Shown in pieces: positions 36,820 through 45,579 of a stretch of 64,000 bases of DNA. This DNA is from Leisingera sp. ANG-M1. GTDB taxonomy: Bacteria; Pseudomonadota; Alphaproteobacteria; Rhodobacterales; Rhodobacteraceae. Location: positions 62,001 through 126,000 of the forward strand of contig NZ_JWLC01000018.1 in assembly GCF_000813745.1 (NCBI RefSeq). The letters run 5' to 3'. Positions within the stretch are counted from its first letter, which is position 1, and each line of letters begins with the position of its first letter. The notes beneath the pieces were generated by a model. That model ran no database searches. It saw only the letters and a list, made by a program, of their open reading frames with translations, and was not told the DNA's origin. Made by a program: the position numbers and the translations under genes.

Positions 36820-37128
36820 TCAGCCCATGATCAGGTATTCCACGGTCGTGAACGCCATCTCGTAAGGGCAGAACAGATCCGGCTGACCTGCAGCAGAGGC
36901 TGGCTCGGGATCCGGGTTTACGGCGGGAGCCAGCTCCAAACCGGTGAATATGACCGGGTCGTGGCCGTCGGTATCTGCAAGCGGCACCGGCTCGATCCAG
37001 GCTTTGCCGCGTGCAAAGGCCAGCGGTTCGTCGCTGCCGTCCAGGTCAAACCAGGCGGGGGCAGACGGTCTGTCTTCGTTCCCTTCCGAGCTTCCGGGCA
37101 CGCCATCGAGTTTTGCAAATACGGGCAT
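36820..37128 (-). CDS. Small acidic protein with Hcp-like N-terminus
   Basis: 102 aa with an excellent AGGAGA ribosome-binding site 7 nt before the ATG. It is acidic and Pro-rich and has no membrane segment or signal peptide. The first residues, MPVFAKLDGVPGSSEG, resemble the opening of type VI secretion Hcp tube proteins (MxxFxKxDGxxGES), but the length and the rest do not match Hcp, and no type VI genes are nearby. It is convergent with the OmpR-type regulator and downstream of the TetR gene on the same strand. I do not recognise the family. Confidence 0.6.
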   Translation of the reverse strand: MPVFAKLDGVPGSSEGNEDRPSAPAWFDLDGSDEPLAFARGKAWIEPVPLADTDGHDPVIFTGLELAPAVNPDPEPASAAGQPDLFCPYEMAFTTVEYLIMG

Positions 37129-37252
37129 CGTCGTGTCTCCTGTTCTCCTGCGCAGCTAGCGCCAGGCGAACACTGGATACGGGGGCCAGTTGTCAGAATG
37201 TCACCGCGTTCTGTTTCAAATGTACCAGCAGCACCACGGCCTTGCCGGCCTG

Positions 37253-37918
37253 TCAGCTGTTGGCGCGGTGCGGGTGAGGTTGCAAGGCTTCTGCGTGGCC
37301 TGGAAACAGAGTCTGTGCAAACTGCAATGTCTGCGCCAAGGCGTCTTCGCGGCTGCAGCTGTGCGGGAACAGGTGCAGCTTTTGCCAATAGCCATCGGTT
37401 AGCGTGTCAATCCAATTACCCGCCAGCAGGGCCTTGCTTGGGTCCTCGGGCGCCAGCTGCTGGCAGATGCCGCGCAGAGCGTCAGCGCGTTTCCTTTCAA
37501 ACACGCTGGTGATCTCGGCATATTGCGGGACAAAGTTCTGCTCGCCCCAGAAAGCAAACCAAACCGCTAGAGTGTCGGGAGTGCACAGATCCGCGTCAAA
37601 GTCGGCGGTCAGGACGGCGCGCAGCCGGGCAGCGGGATTTTGCGGAGCTTGCTCCAGAGCCGCGTGCCAGCGGGTCTCGTATTTCTCGTAGAGATCGCGC
37701 AGCACCGCGGCCAGGATGCCGTTCTTGGACTTGTAATAGAAAACCGCCACACCCTGCGACAGACCGGCCTCGTTCGCCACGGTCGCAAGCGTGGTCTTGG
37801 CCAGCCCATGGGTCACGATCGAGCGGAAAGCGGCGTCAAGAATCTGCCTCCGCCGCTTGTCTGCGTTGTCCTTGCGTTCCTTGCGCGGCTTCTTGCCGCT
37901 GGCGGCAACTGCGCTCAT
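37253..37918 (-). CDS. TetR-family regulator, BetI-like
   Basis: 221 aa. The N-terminal helix-turn-helix (RRRQILDAAFRSIVTHGLAKTTLATVANEAGLSQGVAVFYYKSKNGILAAVLRDLYEKY) and the downstream AVWFAFWGEQNFVPQYAEI with LAGNWIDTLTDGYWQKLHL match the BetI_C group. BetI represses choline-to-betaine genes in enterobacteria; relatives control other amine catabolism. It is divergent from the class III aminotransferase, with the palindrome TTGAGCGCTCAA in the gap, so it most likely represses that gene and itself. There are no betA, betB or choline transporter genes here. Confidence 0.87.
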   Translation of the reverse strand: MSAVAASGKKPRKERKDNADKRRRQILDAAFRSIVTHGLAKTTLATVANEAGLSQGVAVFYYKSKNGILAAVLRDLYEKYETRWHAALEQAPQNPAARLRAVLTADFDADLCTPDTLAVWFAFWGEQNFVPQYAEITSVFERKRADALRGICQQLAPEDPSKALLAGNWIDTLTDGYWQKLHLFPHSCSREDALAQTLQFAQTLFPGHAEALQPHPHRANS

Positions 37919-37989
37919 GCCAACCTCATGCGTTCCTCTATTTCCCTTGTTTCACAATTACCTGAGGCTGTCAGCCCGCTAAAATTTAA

Positions 37990-38001
37990 TTGAGCGCTCA
38001 A
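37990..38001. promoter_or_regulatory. TTGAGCGCTCAA palindrome, probable TetR operator
   Basis: A perfect 12-bp palindrome 72 bp before the TetR start and 104 bp before the aminotransferase start. It resembles BetI-type operators of the TTGAACGTTCAA form. Its location in the shared divergent promoter region supports control by the TetR protein at 37253. Confidence 0.7.
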
Positions 38002-38104
38002 ATAATCTTTACGCGAGCGCCGGGATCGCCTAGGGTCTGGTAACCGGCAGAGGCAGCGCAGCAGTGCCGCCTTGCGGTGTTCTGGGACGGATCAGGCGGA
38101 CATC

Positions 38105-39484
38105 ATGAGCAAAATGACCATGCACAAGTTCAGCAACGCCCCGGCAGCAGAGACCCTGCAGGCCTGGGACAGGACACATCAGCTGCATCCCTGGATGGCG
38201 ATGGATGAATGGCGGAGCTACGACAACATGCTCGTCGACACGGCGGACGGTATCTACATGTGGGATGCGGCCGGCAAGCGCTACATCGACGGGCCAGGCG
38301 GCATGTGGTGCACCCAGATCGGGTATGGACGCCAGGACATGGCAGATGCCATCGCCGCGCAGGTGATGAAGCTGCCCTATACCTCGCCTTTCACCAACAC
38401 CACCGAACCTTCGGCAGTGCTGGCCCGCAAGCTGGCTGAACGCGCACCGGGGGATCTGAACAACGTCTTCTTCACCACCGGCGGCTCCACCGCGGTGGAT
38501 ACCGCGCTGCGCACCATGCAGTATCTGAACAACCGGCGCGGCCTGCCGGAGAAGAAACTGATCCTGGCGCGGGAGAAGGGCTACCACGGCTCCACCTATC
38601 TGGCCCATTCGGTGACCGGCAAGGAGCGCGACCAGAGCCAGTTCGATTTCGAGACCCGGCTGGTGCATTTTCTGCCGGATGTGAACCCCTACCGCCGGCC
38701 GGACGGGATGAGCGTCGAAGCCTGGTGTGACGCGAAAGTGGCTGATTTAGAGACTGCTATCGGTACTTTGGGAGCGGACAAGATTGGTGCCTTCATCGCC
38801 GAACCCATCCTCAGTTCAGGCGGGGTGATCGTGCCGCCGCCCGGCTACCACGAGCGGACCTGGGAGATCTGCCGGGCGCATGACATCCTTTATATCTCCG
38901 ACGAGGTGGTCACTGGCTTCGGCCGTCTGGGGCACTGGTTTGCCTCCGAAGAGCTGTTCGGCATCCAGCCCGACATGATCACCTGTGCCAAGGGTCTGAC
39001 GTCGGGCTATCTGCCGCTGGGCGCCTGCATTATTTCGGATCGGGTGATGCGGCAAATGAGTCACCTGGGCGAACCCTCGGGCTACACCAATGGCTACACC
39101 TATTCCGGCCACCCGGTGAGCTGTGCTGCAGCTTTGAAAAACATCGAAATTTTCGAAGAAGAGGGCATACTGGAACATGTGCGCGCAGTGACGCCGCATT
39201 TCCAGGCCCGGCTGCAGGATCTGAAAAAGTTCAGTATCGTCGGCGACGCCCGCGGCATGGGACTGCTCGGCTGTATCGAGGGGCGGGCGGATGACCTGGA
39301 GGCGGAGCGCCAGCTTGGTGCGCAAATAGATGCCGCCTGCGAGGCCCGCGGCCTGCTGGTGCGTCCGTTGATCAATATGGCGGTGTTTTCGCCGCCGCTG
39401 ATCATCAGCCTGGAGCAGATCGACGAAATGTTCGGTGTCCTCGAGGCCGCCTTGCAGGAGGTGCAGGACAAACTGACCGGCTGA
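38105..39484 (+). CDS. Class III (omega) aminotransferase
   Basis: 459 aa PLP enzyme. Conserved blocks are [62 protein letters not shown]-type [37 protein letters not shown] and the PLP lysine in [16 protein letters not shown]. Length and motifs fit amine- or omega-amino-acid:pyruvate transaminases (polyamine, taurine or beta-alanine type); the donor cannot be told by eye. The gene is under a divergent BetI-like repressor. The ATG at 38105 is used because it starts the conserved N-terminus. It is not obviously in an operon with coxC, which starts 70 bp after its stop. Confidence 0.88.
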   Translation: MSKMTMHKFSNAPAAETLQAWDRTHQLHPWMAMDEWRSYDNMLVDTADGIYMWDAAGKRYIDGPGGMWCTQIGYGRQDMADAIAAQVMKLPYTSPFTNTTEPSAVLARKLAERAPGDLNNVFFTTGGSTAVDTALRTMQYLNNRRGLPEKKLILAREKGYHGSTYLAHSVTGKERDQSQFDFETRLVHFLPDVNPYRRPDGMSVEAWCDAKVADLETAIGTLGADKIGAFIAEPILSSGGVIVPPPGYHERTWEICRAHDILYISDEVVTGFGRLGHWFASEELFGIQPDMITCAKGLTSGYLPLGACIISDRVMRQMSHLGEPSGYTNGYTYSGHPVSCAAALKNIEIFEEEGILEHVRAVTPHFQARLQDLKKFSIVGDARGMGLLGCIEGRADDLEAERQLGAQIDAACEARGLLVRPLINMAVFSPPLIISLEQIDEMFGVLEAALQEVQDKLTG

Positions 39485-39517
39485 ATGCCGTGCCAGAAGA
39501 TCCGCAGGCGCGGGTTC

Positions 39518-39543
39518 ACCACAGCTTTATTGCAGGCTGTGGT
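39518..39543. other. Inverted repeat between the aminotransferase and coxC
   Basis: ACCACAGC (39518-39525) and GCTGTGGT (39536-39543) are perfect inverse copies 10 nt apart, ending 11 nt before the coxC start. It could be a terminator stem for the aminotransferase (no T run follows), an operator, or a structure limiting coxC translation. Confidence 0.5.
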
Positions 39544-39554
39544 GCAAGCGGCTA

Positions 39555-40694
39555 ATGATTCCCGTCATGCAGGTTTTGGACTACACCCATAACCAAGGGC
39601 TTGTGGCGGCTTCCTTTTTCGTTGCGCTGGTAGCAGGGTTCACGGGGCTGTCGCTGACCAAAGGACTGTCCGCGCGCTCCTTTGCGCAGCGGAAGCTGGC
39701 GATTGCACTGTCGTCTGTGGCGCTGGGCGGCGGCATCTGGTCGATGCATTTTGTGGCCATGCTCGGTCTGCAGCTGCCGATCCAGTTCTATTATGACTCC
39801 GCGGTCACTCTGGCCTCTGCGCTGGTGGCGATACTGGTGGTCGGTGTGGCGCTCCTGATCCTGCATTTCTGGCAGCGCACCCGGATGACCCTCGCATTGG
39901 CCGGCACTACGGTAGGGCTGGGGGTGCTGGCGATGCATTACATCGGCATGGCCGGGCTGGAGCTGTGCCGCGCGCTCTATACACCCGGGGGCATTGCCTT
40001 GGCGGTTGCGGCCTCCTGCGCGCTGAACATCGCGGCGTTCTCAATTGCCTATGGCGAGCGCAGCCACCGCAACATTCTTTTGGGCACTGCCGGGTTTGGT
40101 TTGGCGGTTTTCACCGTCCATTTCATCGCAATTGCTGGCACCAGTTTCATTCCGCTGGAAGTGACCAGCCAAGTCGGGCCCCTGATCGGCAATGAGACAC
40201 TGGCCATTGGCGTGGTGCTGACCAGCTTTGCCCTTTGCGGGGCGTTTCTGCTGACCGGGGTGACATTCCTGAAGCCATCGTCTGCCGCACAGGTAGAGCC
40301 GCCCGACGGGTCGGCTCCTCAGCCCGGAGTCCAGGCAGAACCGGAAGCCGAGGCGGCGCCGGTCTCGCGGCAGATCCCTTATGAGCAGGAAGGCCGTACC
40401 CAGTTCTTCAGCACCGATGCGGTGGCGGCGATCCGGGCCGAGGGGCATTACACCCATCTCTACACCGCGGCTGGCCAGCACTTTTGCAGCTGGTCTATCA
40501 CCGAGGCCGAGCGGCGGCTGGCGCAGACGGATTTCATCAAGACCCACCGCTCTTATCTGATCAACCCGGCCCATGTCAGCGGGTTCGAAAGGCTGAAAGA
40601 CAATGGTGTCTGCCACTTCGATATCCCGGGACTGGCCAAGGTGCCGGTGTCGCGCTCGCGGCTCAAGGACGTGCGGGCGGCATTGGGGGTGTAG
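39555..40694 (+). CDS. coxC: CoxC-like membrane regulator (MHYT sensor plus LytTR DNA-binding domain)
   Basis: 379 aa. Seven or so membrane helices carry three MHYT-type motifs (SMHFVAML, AMHYIGMA and TVHFIAIA), proposed to bind copper or sense gases such as CO, O2 or NO. After a Pro/Glu-rich linker (about 235-275) comes a LytTR domain (TDAVAAIRAEGHYTHLYTAAGQHFCSWSITEAERRLAQTDFIKTHRSYLINPAHVSGFERL). CoxC and CoxH of Oligotropha have this architecture, and the gene lies directly upstream of coxM. Two direct repeats after its stop are its likely target. Start: ATG 39555 or 39567; no clear ribosome-binding site. Confidence 0.87.
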   Translation: MIPVMQVLDYTHNQGLVAASFFVALVAGFTGLSLTKGLSARSFAQRKLAIALSSVALGGGIWSMHFVAMLGLQLPIQFYYDSAVTLASALVAILVVGVALLILHFWQRTRMTLALAGTTVGLGVLAMHYIGMAGLELCRALYTPGGIALAVAASCALNIAAFSIAYGERSHRNILLGTAGFGLAVFTVHFIAIAGTSFIPLEVTSQVGPLIGNETLAIGVVLTSFALCGAFLLTGVTFLKPSSAAQVEPPDGSAPQPGVQAEPEAEAAPVSRQIPYEQEGRTQFFSTDAVAAIRAEGHYTHLYTAAGQHFCSWSITEAERRLAQTDFIKTHRSYLINPAHVSGFERLKDNGVCHFDIPGLAKVPVSRSRLKDVRAALGV

Positions 40695-40700
40695 GCCGCG

Positions 40701-40733
40701 CGCATTTCGTGCGCTCCTATTCGCATTTCGTGC
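40701..40733 (+). promoter_or_regulatory. Two CGCATTTCGTGC direct repeats, probable LytTR operator of coxMSL
   Basis: The 12-mer CGCATTTCGTGC is perfectly repeated at 40701-40712 and 40722-40733, a 21-bp period. LytTR proteins bind pairs of short direct repeats about 21-22 bp apart, and each copy contains TTCGTG, which fits the TTNNNG half-site reported for the CO-responsive RcoM regulators. The pair ends 88 bp before the coxM start and directly follows the LytTR-domain gene. Confidence 0.75.
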
Positions 40734-40821
40734 AGAAAGCCGCGAAAATGGTTGAAATCCCCGGGCCTTAGCAGGCCGCTGCAGACAGTCTCTTCCTCAG
40801 CCAGTTGAGGGAGGACAAGCG

Positions 40822-41676
40822 ATGATACCAGCGGCGTTTGAGTATCACAGACCGGCGGATATGGCCGGCGTGATCGCGCTTTTGGAAGAACACGGGGATG
40901 ACGCGCGGGTAATGGCGGGCGGGCACAGCCTGATCCCGATGATGAAACTGCGCATGGCAGAGATACCCCACCTGATCGACCTGCAGGACGTGGCCGGGCT
41001 GAAGGGGATTGCTGTGGCTGAAGGCCGGGTAACCCTCGGCGCCATGGTAACTCAGCATGAGCTGATCCAGCACCAAGGGTTGGCCAATACCGCCCCGATC
41101 CTGCGCGAGGCTGCGCTGGTGATTGCCGACCCGCAGGTGCGCTACATGGGCACCGTCGGCGGCAATGTCGCCAATGGCGATCCGGGCAACGACATGCCTG
41201 GCCTGATGCAGTGCCTGGATGCGGAGTTCACCCTTGTTGGCCCCGATGGCCAGCGTACTGTCGCCGCCCGCGACTTCTATGAAGCGGCCTATATGACCGA
41301 GCGCGAGGATGAAGAAGTTCTGACAGCGATCAGCTTTGCGGCGCCTTCGGGCGGCTACGCTTATGAAAAGCAGAAGCGCAAGATCGGCGACTACGCAACG
41401 GCTGCCGCTGCGGTGATCCTGCAGAAGGACGGCGGCACCTGCGCGGCGGCCTCCATCGCCATGACCAACCTCAGCGATGTGCCGGTGTGGTCGGACGCGG
41501 CAGGTGAGGCCCTGACGGGCACCTCCGTGGACGCTGCAGCCGTCAGCGCCGCCGTTCAGGCTGTTCTCGATGACATCGACCCGGTTGAGGACAACCGCGG
41601 CCCGGTGGCGTTCAAGCGCCATGTGGCCGGTATCATCCTGACCCGCGCCATCCAGCGCGCCTGGGGCCGCGCATGA
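40822..41676 (+). CDS. coxM: Carbon monoxide dehydrogenase medium (FAD) subunit
   Basis: 284 aa. FAD-binding motifs of the xanthine-oxidase-type medium subunit are present: [27 protein letters not shown] (AGGHS) and [16 protein letters not shown] (TIGG). It passes electrons from the iron-sulfur subunit to quinone. GGGAGGAC precedes the ATG. It is the first structural gene after the LytTR repeats and is followed by coxS after 13 bp and then coxL, the standard M-S-L order of CO dehydrogenase. Confidence 0.95.
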   Translation: MIPAAFEYHRPADMAGVIALLEEHGDDARVMAGGHSLIPMMKLRMAEIPHLIDLQDVAGLKGIAVAEGRVTLGAMVTQHELIQHQGLANTAPILREAALVIADPQVRYMGTVGGNVANGDPGNDMPGLMQCLDAEFTLVGPDGQRTVAARDFYEAAYMTEREDEEVLTAISFAAPSGGYAYEKQKRKIGDYATAAAAVILQKDGGTCAAASIAMTNLSDVPVWSDAAGEALTGTSVDAAAVSAAVQAVLDDIDPVEDNRGPVAFKRHVAGIILTRAIQRAWGRA

Positions 41677-41689
41677 GGGAGGAGCGGAG

Positions 41690-42184
41690 ATGAGCGACAA
41701 GATGCATATCAAACTGAAGGTGAACGGCGAGGACCGCGAGTTTCTGGCCGAACCGCGCGAGCTGCTGATCTATGCCCTGCGCGAGCACCTGGACCTGACA
41801 GGCCCGCATGTGGGCTGCGACACCTCCCACTGCGGTGCCTGCACCGTCACCATTGACGGCAAATCGGTGAAATCCTGCACCATGTTCGTGGCCCAGGCCA
41901 ACGGCGCCGAGATCACCACCATCGAAGGCATCGGCCAGCCCGACGCTTTGCACGTGCTGCAGGAGAGTTTCCGCGAGCATCACGGGCTGCAATGCGGCTT
42001 CTGCACCCCGGGCATGATCACCCGCGCGACCAAGCTGCTGGAGGAGAACCCGGACCCGACGGAGGAGGACATCCGCTTTGGCATGGCCGGCAATATCTGC
42101 CGCTGCACCGGCTACCAGAACATCGTGAAATCGATTCAGGTTGCCGCCACTGAAATGAACTCAGCCAAGGAGGCCGCGGAATGA
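41690..42184 (+). CDS. coxS: Carbon monoxide dehydrogenase small (2Fe-2S) subunit
   Basis: 164 aa. The plant-type [2Fe-2S] cluster is bound by [12 protein letters not shown] (Cys43, 48, 51) and a further Cys in KSCTMF. The second cluster is bound by [11 protein letters not shown] and [14 protein letters not shown]. Size and motifs are exactly those of the CoxS/CutS family. The stop overlaps the coxL start (ATGA), so both are translated from the same message in near-equal amounts. Confidence 0.96.
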   Translation: MSDKMHIKLKVNGEDREFLAEPRELLIYALREHLDLTGPHVGCDTSHCGACTVTIDGKSVKSCTMFVAQANGAEITTIEGIGQPDALHVLQESFREHHGLQCGFCTPGMITRATKLLEENPDPTEEDIRFGMAGNICRCTGYQNIVKSIQVAATEMNSAKEAAE

Positions 42185-44598
42185 ACGATATGACCCCCGA
42201 CCGCGACGACCGTTCCGCAAACCTCAAGGGCATGGGATGCTCCCGCAAGCGGGTGGAAGACGTCCGCTTCACCCAGGGAAAAGGCAACTACGTCGATGAC
42301 GTGAAACTGCCCGGCATGCTGCACGGCGACTTTGTGCGCTCTCCCTACGCCCATGCGCGGATCAAATCGATTAATACTGAGGCCGCCATGGCGCTGGACG
42401 GTGTGGTGGCCGTGCTGACGGCCGAGGATCTGGCACCGCTGAGCCTGCACTGGATGCCGACCCTTGCGGGCGACAAGCAGATGGTGCTGGCCGATGGCAA
42501 GGTACTGTTCCAAGGCCAGGAGGTCGCCTTTGTGGTGGCGCGCGACCGCTATGTGGCCGCCGACGCAGTGGAGCTTGTCGAGGTCGACTACGAAGAACTC
42601 CCTGTCCTCGTCGACCCGTTTGAGGCGCTGCAGTCCGATGTGGTCCTGCGCGAGGATCTGGAGCCCGGCGCCGACGGCGCGCATGGCCCCCGCAAGCATC
42701 ACAACCACATCTTCCTGTGGGAAGCGGGCGATGAGGAAGCCACCAACCAGGTGCTGGACGAAGCCGAAGTGGTGACGGAAGAGACCATGTACTACCACCG
42801 CACCCACCCTTGCCCGCTGGAGACCTGCGGCTCGGTGGCGTCGATGGACAAGGTGAACGGCAAGCTCACTCTCTGGGGCACCTTCCAGGCGCCGCATGTG
42901 GTGCGCACTGTGGCCTCGCTGCTGTCGGGGATTGAGGAGCACAACATCCGGGTGATCTCGCCAGACATCGGCGGCGGTTTTGGCAACAAGGTGGGGGTCT
43001 ACCCCGGCTATGTCTGCTCCATCGTGGCCTCGATCGTCACCGGCAAGCCGGTGAAATGGATCGAGGACCGGATGGAAAACCTGATGTCCACCGCCTTTGC
43101 CCGCGACTATTGGATGACCGGCAGGATCTCGGCCACCAAGGAGGGCAAGATTACCGGGCTGCACTGCCATGTTACGGCCGACCACGGGGCCTTCGACGCC
43201 TGCGCCGACCCTACCAAATACCCGGCCGGCTTCATGAACATCTGCACCGGCTCCTATGACATTCCGGTGGCCTATCTGGGTGTCGACGGCGTCTACACCA
43301 ACAAGGCGCCGGGCGGGGTCAGCTACCGCTGTTCCTTCCGTGTAACTGAGGCGGTCTATTTCATCGAGCGGATGATCGAGGTTCTGGCGATTGAGCTGAA
43401 CATGGACGCGGCTGAGCTGCGCCGGATCAACTTCATCAAGAAGGAGCAGTTTCCCTACACGGCTGCACTGGGCTGGGAATATGACTCCGGCGACTATCAC
43501 ACGGCTTGGGACAAGGCGCTGAAAACGGTGGAATATGACGCGCTGCGCCGCGAGCAGGCGGAGCGGGTCGAGGCCTTCAAGCGCGGCGAGACCCGCAAGC
43601 TGATGGGCATCGGGCTGAGCTTCTTTACCGAGATCGTCGGCGCCGGGCCGGTCAAGAATTGCGATATTCTCGGCATGGGCATGTTTGACAGCTGCGAGAT
43701 CCGCATCCACCCGACAGGCTCGGCCATCGCACGGCTCGGCACCATCAGCCAGGGCCAAGGGCATGCGACCACCTTTGCCCAGATCCTGGCCAGTGAGACC
43801 GGCATCCCCGCCGACAGCATCACCATCGAGGAAGGCGATACCGACACCGCACCCTACGGCCTCGGCACCTACGGCTCGCGCTCGACCCCGGTGGCGGGGG
43901 CCGCGACGGCTCTGGCAGGCCGCAAGATCCGCGCAAAGGCGCAGATGATCGCGGCCTACCTGCTGGAGGTGCACGACGACGACGTGGAATTCGACGTCGA
44001 CCGCTTCGTGGTCAAGGGCGCGCCGGAGCGGTTCAAGACCATGAAGGACATCGCCTATGCCGCGTATAACCAGGCCATTCCGGGCGTGGAACCGGGGCTG
44101 GAGGCAGTGAGCTACTACGACCCTCCGAACATGACCTATCCCTTTGGCGCCTATGTCTGCGTGATGGATATCGACGTTGACACCGGGGTGCCGGAGATCC
44201 GCCGTTTCTATGCGCTGGATGACTGCGGCACCCGCATCAATCCGATGATCATCGAAGGTCAGGTGCATGGCGGCCTGACCGAGGCGCTGGCCGTCGCGCT
44301 GGGGCAGGAGATTGCCTATGACGATCTGGGCAATGTGAAGACCGGCACGCTGATGGACTTCTTCCTGCCCACCGCCTGGGAGACGCCAAACTACGAGACG
44401 GATCACACGGTGACCCCTTCGCCGCATCATCCGATCGGCGCCAAGGGCGTGGGTGAAAGTCCGCATGTGGGCGGGGTGCCCTGCTTCTCCAATGCGGTGC
44501 AGGATGCGTTCCGGGCCTTTGGCCTGCGCCATACGCAAATGCCGCATGATCATTGGCGGATCTGGAAAACTGCCAATGACCTGGGCCTGCATGGGTGA
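42181..44598 (+). CDS. coxL: Carbon monoxide dehydrogenase large (Mo-Cu) subunit, form I type
   Basis: 805 aa. The active-site loop is SYRCSFR at 381-387, where form I enzymes have AYxCSFR; Cys384 corresponds to the copper-binding Cys388 of Oligotropha and separates it from the form II AYRGAGR enzymes. The C-terminal catalytic Glu is in [21 protein letters not shown], and [18 protein letters not shown] is another family block. The enzyme oxidises CO to CO2 at a MoSCu centre with a molybdopterin cytosine dinucleotide cofactor. The Ala-to-Ser change at 381 is unusual to me. A hairpin and family A box follow before coxD. Confidence 0.95.
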   Translation: MNDMTPDRDDRSANLKGMGCSRKRVEDVRFTQGKGNYVDDVKLPGMLHGDFVRSPYAHARIKSINTEAAMALDGVVAVLTAEDLAPLSLHWMPTLAGDKQMVLADGKVLFQGQEVAFVVARDRYVAADAVELVEVDYEELPVLVDPFEALQSDVVLREDLEPGADGAHGPRKHHNHIFLWEAGDEEATNQVLDEAEVVTEETMYYHRTHPCPLETCGSVASMDKVNGKLTLWGTFQAPHVVRTVASLLSGIEEHNIRVISPDIGGGFGNKVGVYPGYVCSIVASIVTGKPVKWIEDRMENLMSTAFARDYWMTGRISATKEGKITGLHCHVTADHGAFDACADPTKYPAGFMNICTGSYDIPVAYLGVDGVYTNKAPGGVSYRCSFRVTEAVYFIERMIEVLAIELNMDAAELRRINFIKKEQFPYTAALGWEYDSGDYHTAWDKALKTVEYDALRREQAERVEAFKRGETRKLMGIGLSFFTEIVGAGPVKNCDILGMGMFDSCEIRIHPTGSAIARLGTISQGQGHATTFAQILASETGIPADSITIEEGDTDTAPYGLGTYGSRSTPVAGAATALAGRKIRAKAQMIAAYLLEVHDDDVEFDVDRFVVKGAPERFKTMKDIAYAAYNQAIPGVEPGLEAVSYYDPPNMTYPFGAYVCVMDIDVDTGVPEIRRFYALDDCGTRINPMIIEGQVHGGLTEALAVALGQEIAYDDLGNVKTGTLMDFFLPTAWETPNYETDHTVTPSPHHPIGAKGVGESPHVGGVPCFSNAVQDAFRAFGLRHTQMPHDHWRIWKTANDLGLHG

Positions 44599-44634
44599 AG
44601 GGTTTCGGACCAGCTTGGCTTGGTCCGACCCGCC

Positions 44635-44690
44635 GGAGGGGGCGCTGCCCCCTCCGGACCTCCCCCGGGATATTTATTGCCAGAAGAAGA
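44635..44690 (+). repeat. Family A repeat, copy 4 (hairpin plus box) between coxL and coxD
   Basis: The hairpin GGAGGGGGC (44635-44643), loop GCT, GCCCCCTCC (44647-44655) is followed by the box CCCCCGGGATATTTATTGCC plus AGAAGAAGA (44662-44690). A further hairpin, TCGGACCA/TGGTCCGA, lies at 44605-44628. All are inside what should be one cox transcript, so the element may process or stabilise mRNA and not end it. Confidence 0.7.
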
Positions 44691-44703
44691 GTGGATCCCA
44701 TTT

Positions 44704-45579
44704 GTGACACATGGTGAGCTGAAAGAGGCGTTGGCCGCACAAGGCTATGTTGCTGGAGAGGATCTGGCGATGGCGGTGCACTTGGCGCTGGCGCTGGGGC
44801 GGCCGCTGCTGCTGGAAGGGGCGGCAGGCGTCGGCAAGACCGAGGTGGCCCGGGTGCTGGCAGCGGTTTTGGAAACCCAGCTGATCCGGCTGCAGTGTTA
44901 TGAAGGGCTGGATGCGGCGCAGGCAATCTATGAGTGGAACTATCAGCGCCAGCTGCTGGCGATCCGGGCTGCGGCTGAGGATGGCGAGACCGGGCGGGCA
45001 GTGGAGAGCCGCATCTTCTCGGAAGAGTTCCTGCTGGAACGGCCGCTGCTGAAAGCGATCCGGCAGGAGACGCCTCCAGTCCTGTTGATCGACGAGATTG
45101 ACCGCGCGGATGAGGAATTCGAAGCCTATCTGCTGGAGGTGCTGTCAGAGTTTCAGATCACCGTGCCGGAGCTTGGCACCATTTCCGCCACTTCCCGCCC
45201 GGTTGTGATCCTGACCGCCAATGGCACCCGCGACCTCAGCGATGCGCTGCGGCGGCGTTGCCTCTATGCCCATGTGGACTATCCGGATCCGGCTGCCGAG
45301 CTTGCCATTCTGCAGGTCCGCTGTGCTGGGATGGAAGACCGCCTGGCCCGGCAGGTCGTTGGATTTGTGCAGGCTTTGCGCAAGGAAGAGCTGGAGAAAA
45401 CCCCCGGCATTGCCGAAACTCTTGATTTTGCGGCGGCGCTTATGGGGCTGGGCGTTGCCGACCTGACCGATGATCCGCATCAGTTGCAGGCAACCTTGGC
45501 CGCTTTGCTGAAGACCCAAAGCGACCGCGCAAACATCACCACAGAGGTTGCGCAGCGCTTGGCGGGGCGGGCGGCATGA
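44704..45579 (+). CDS. coxD: CoxD, MoxR-type AAA+ ATPase for CO dehydrogenase maturation
   Basis: 291 aa from GTG 44704. Walker A is GAAGVGKT (39-46), Walker B PPVLLIDEIDRADEEFEAYLLEVLSE, sensor 1 VILTANGTRDLSDALRRRCLY. MoxR ATPases work with VWA-domain partners, here CoxE, which starts in a 4-nt overlap. Oligotropha CoxD is needed to insert sulfur and copper into the Mo centre. No ATG fits the N-terminus: candidates are GTG 44704 and TTG 44677, both within or just after the family A repeat, so the start is uncertain. Confidence 0.92.
   Translation: MTHGELKEALAAQGYVAGEDLAMAVHLALALGRPLLLEGAAGVGKTEVARVLAAVLETQLIRLQCYEGLDAAQAIYEWNYQRQLLAIRAAAEDGETGRAVESRIFSEEFLLERPLLKAIRQETPPVLLIDEIDRADEEFEAYLLEVLSEFQITVPELGTISATSRPVVILTANGTRDLSDALRRRCLYAHVDYPDPAAELAILQVRCAGMEDRLARQVVGFVQALRKEELEKTPGIAETLDFAAALMGLGVADLTDDPHQLQATLAALLKTQSDRANITTEVAQRLAGRAA

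Noticed and set aside
36820-37128. Annotation as a type VI secretion Hcp protein
   Set aside because: Only about 15 N-terminal residues look similar; length and remaining sequence do not fit and no type VI genes are nearby.
42136-44592. 818-codon minus-strand frame opposite coxL
   Set aside because: Antisense shadow; composition is His/Gly/Arg-rich and no motif is present.
44599-44703. Transcription end between coxL and coxD
   Set aside because: Hairpins are present, but no T run follows, and coxD must be expressed with the rest of the cox genes; a repeat element explains the structure better.
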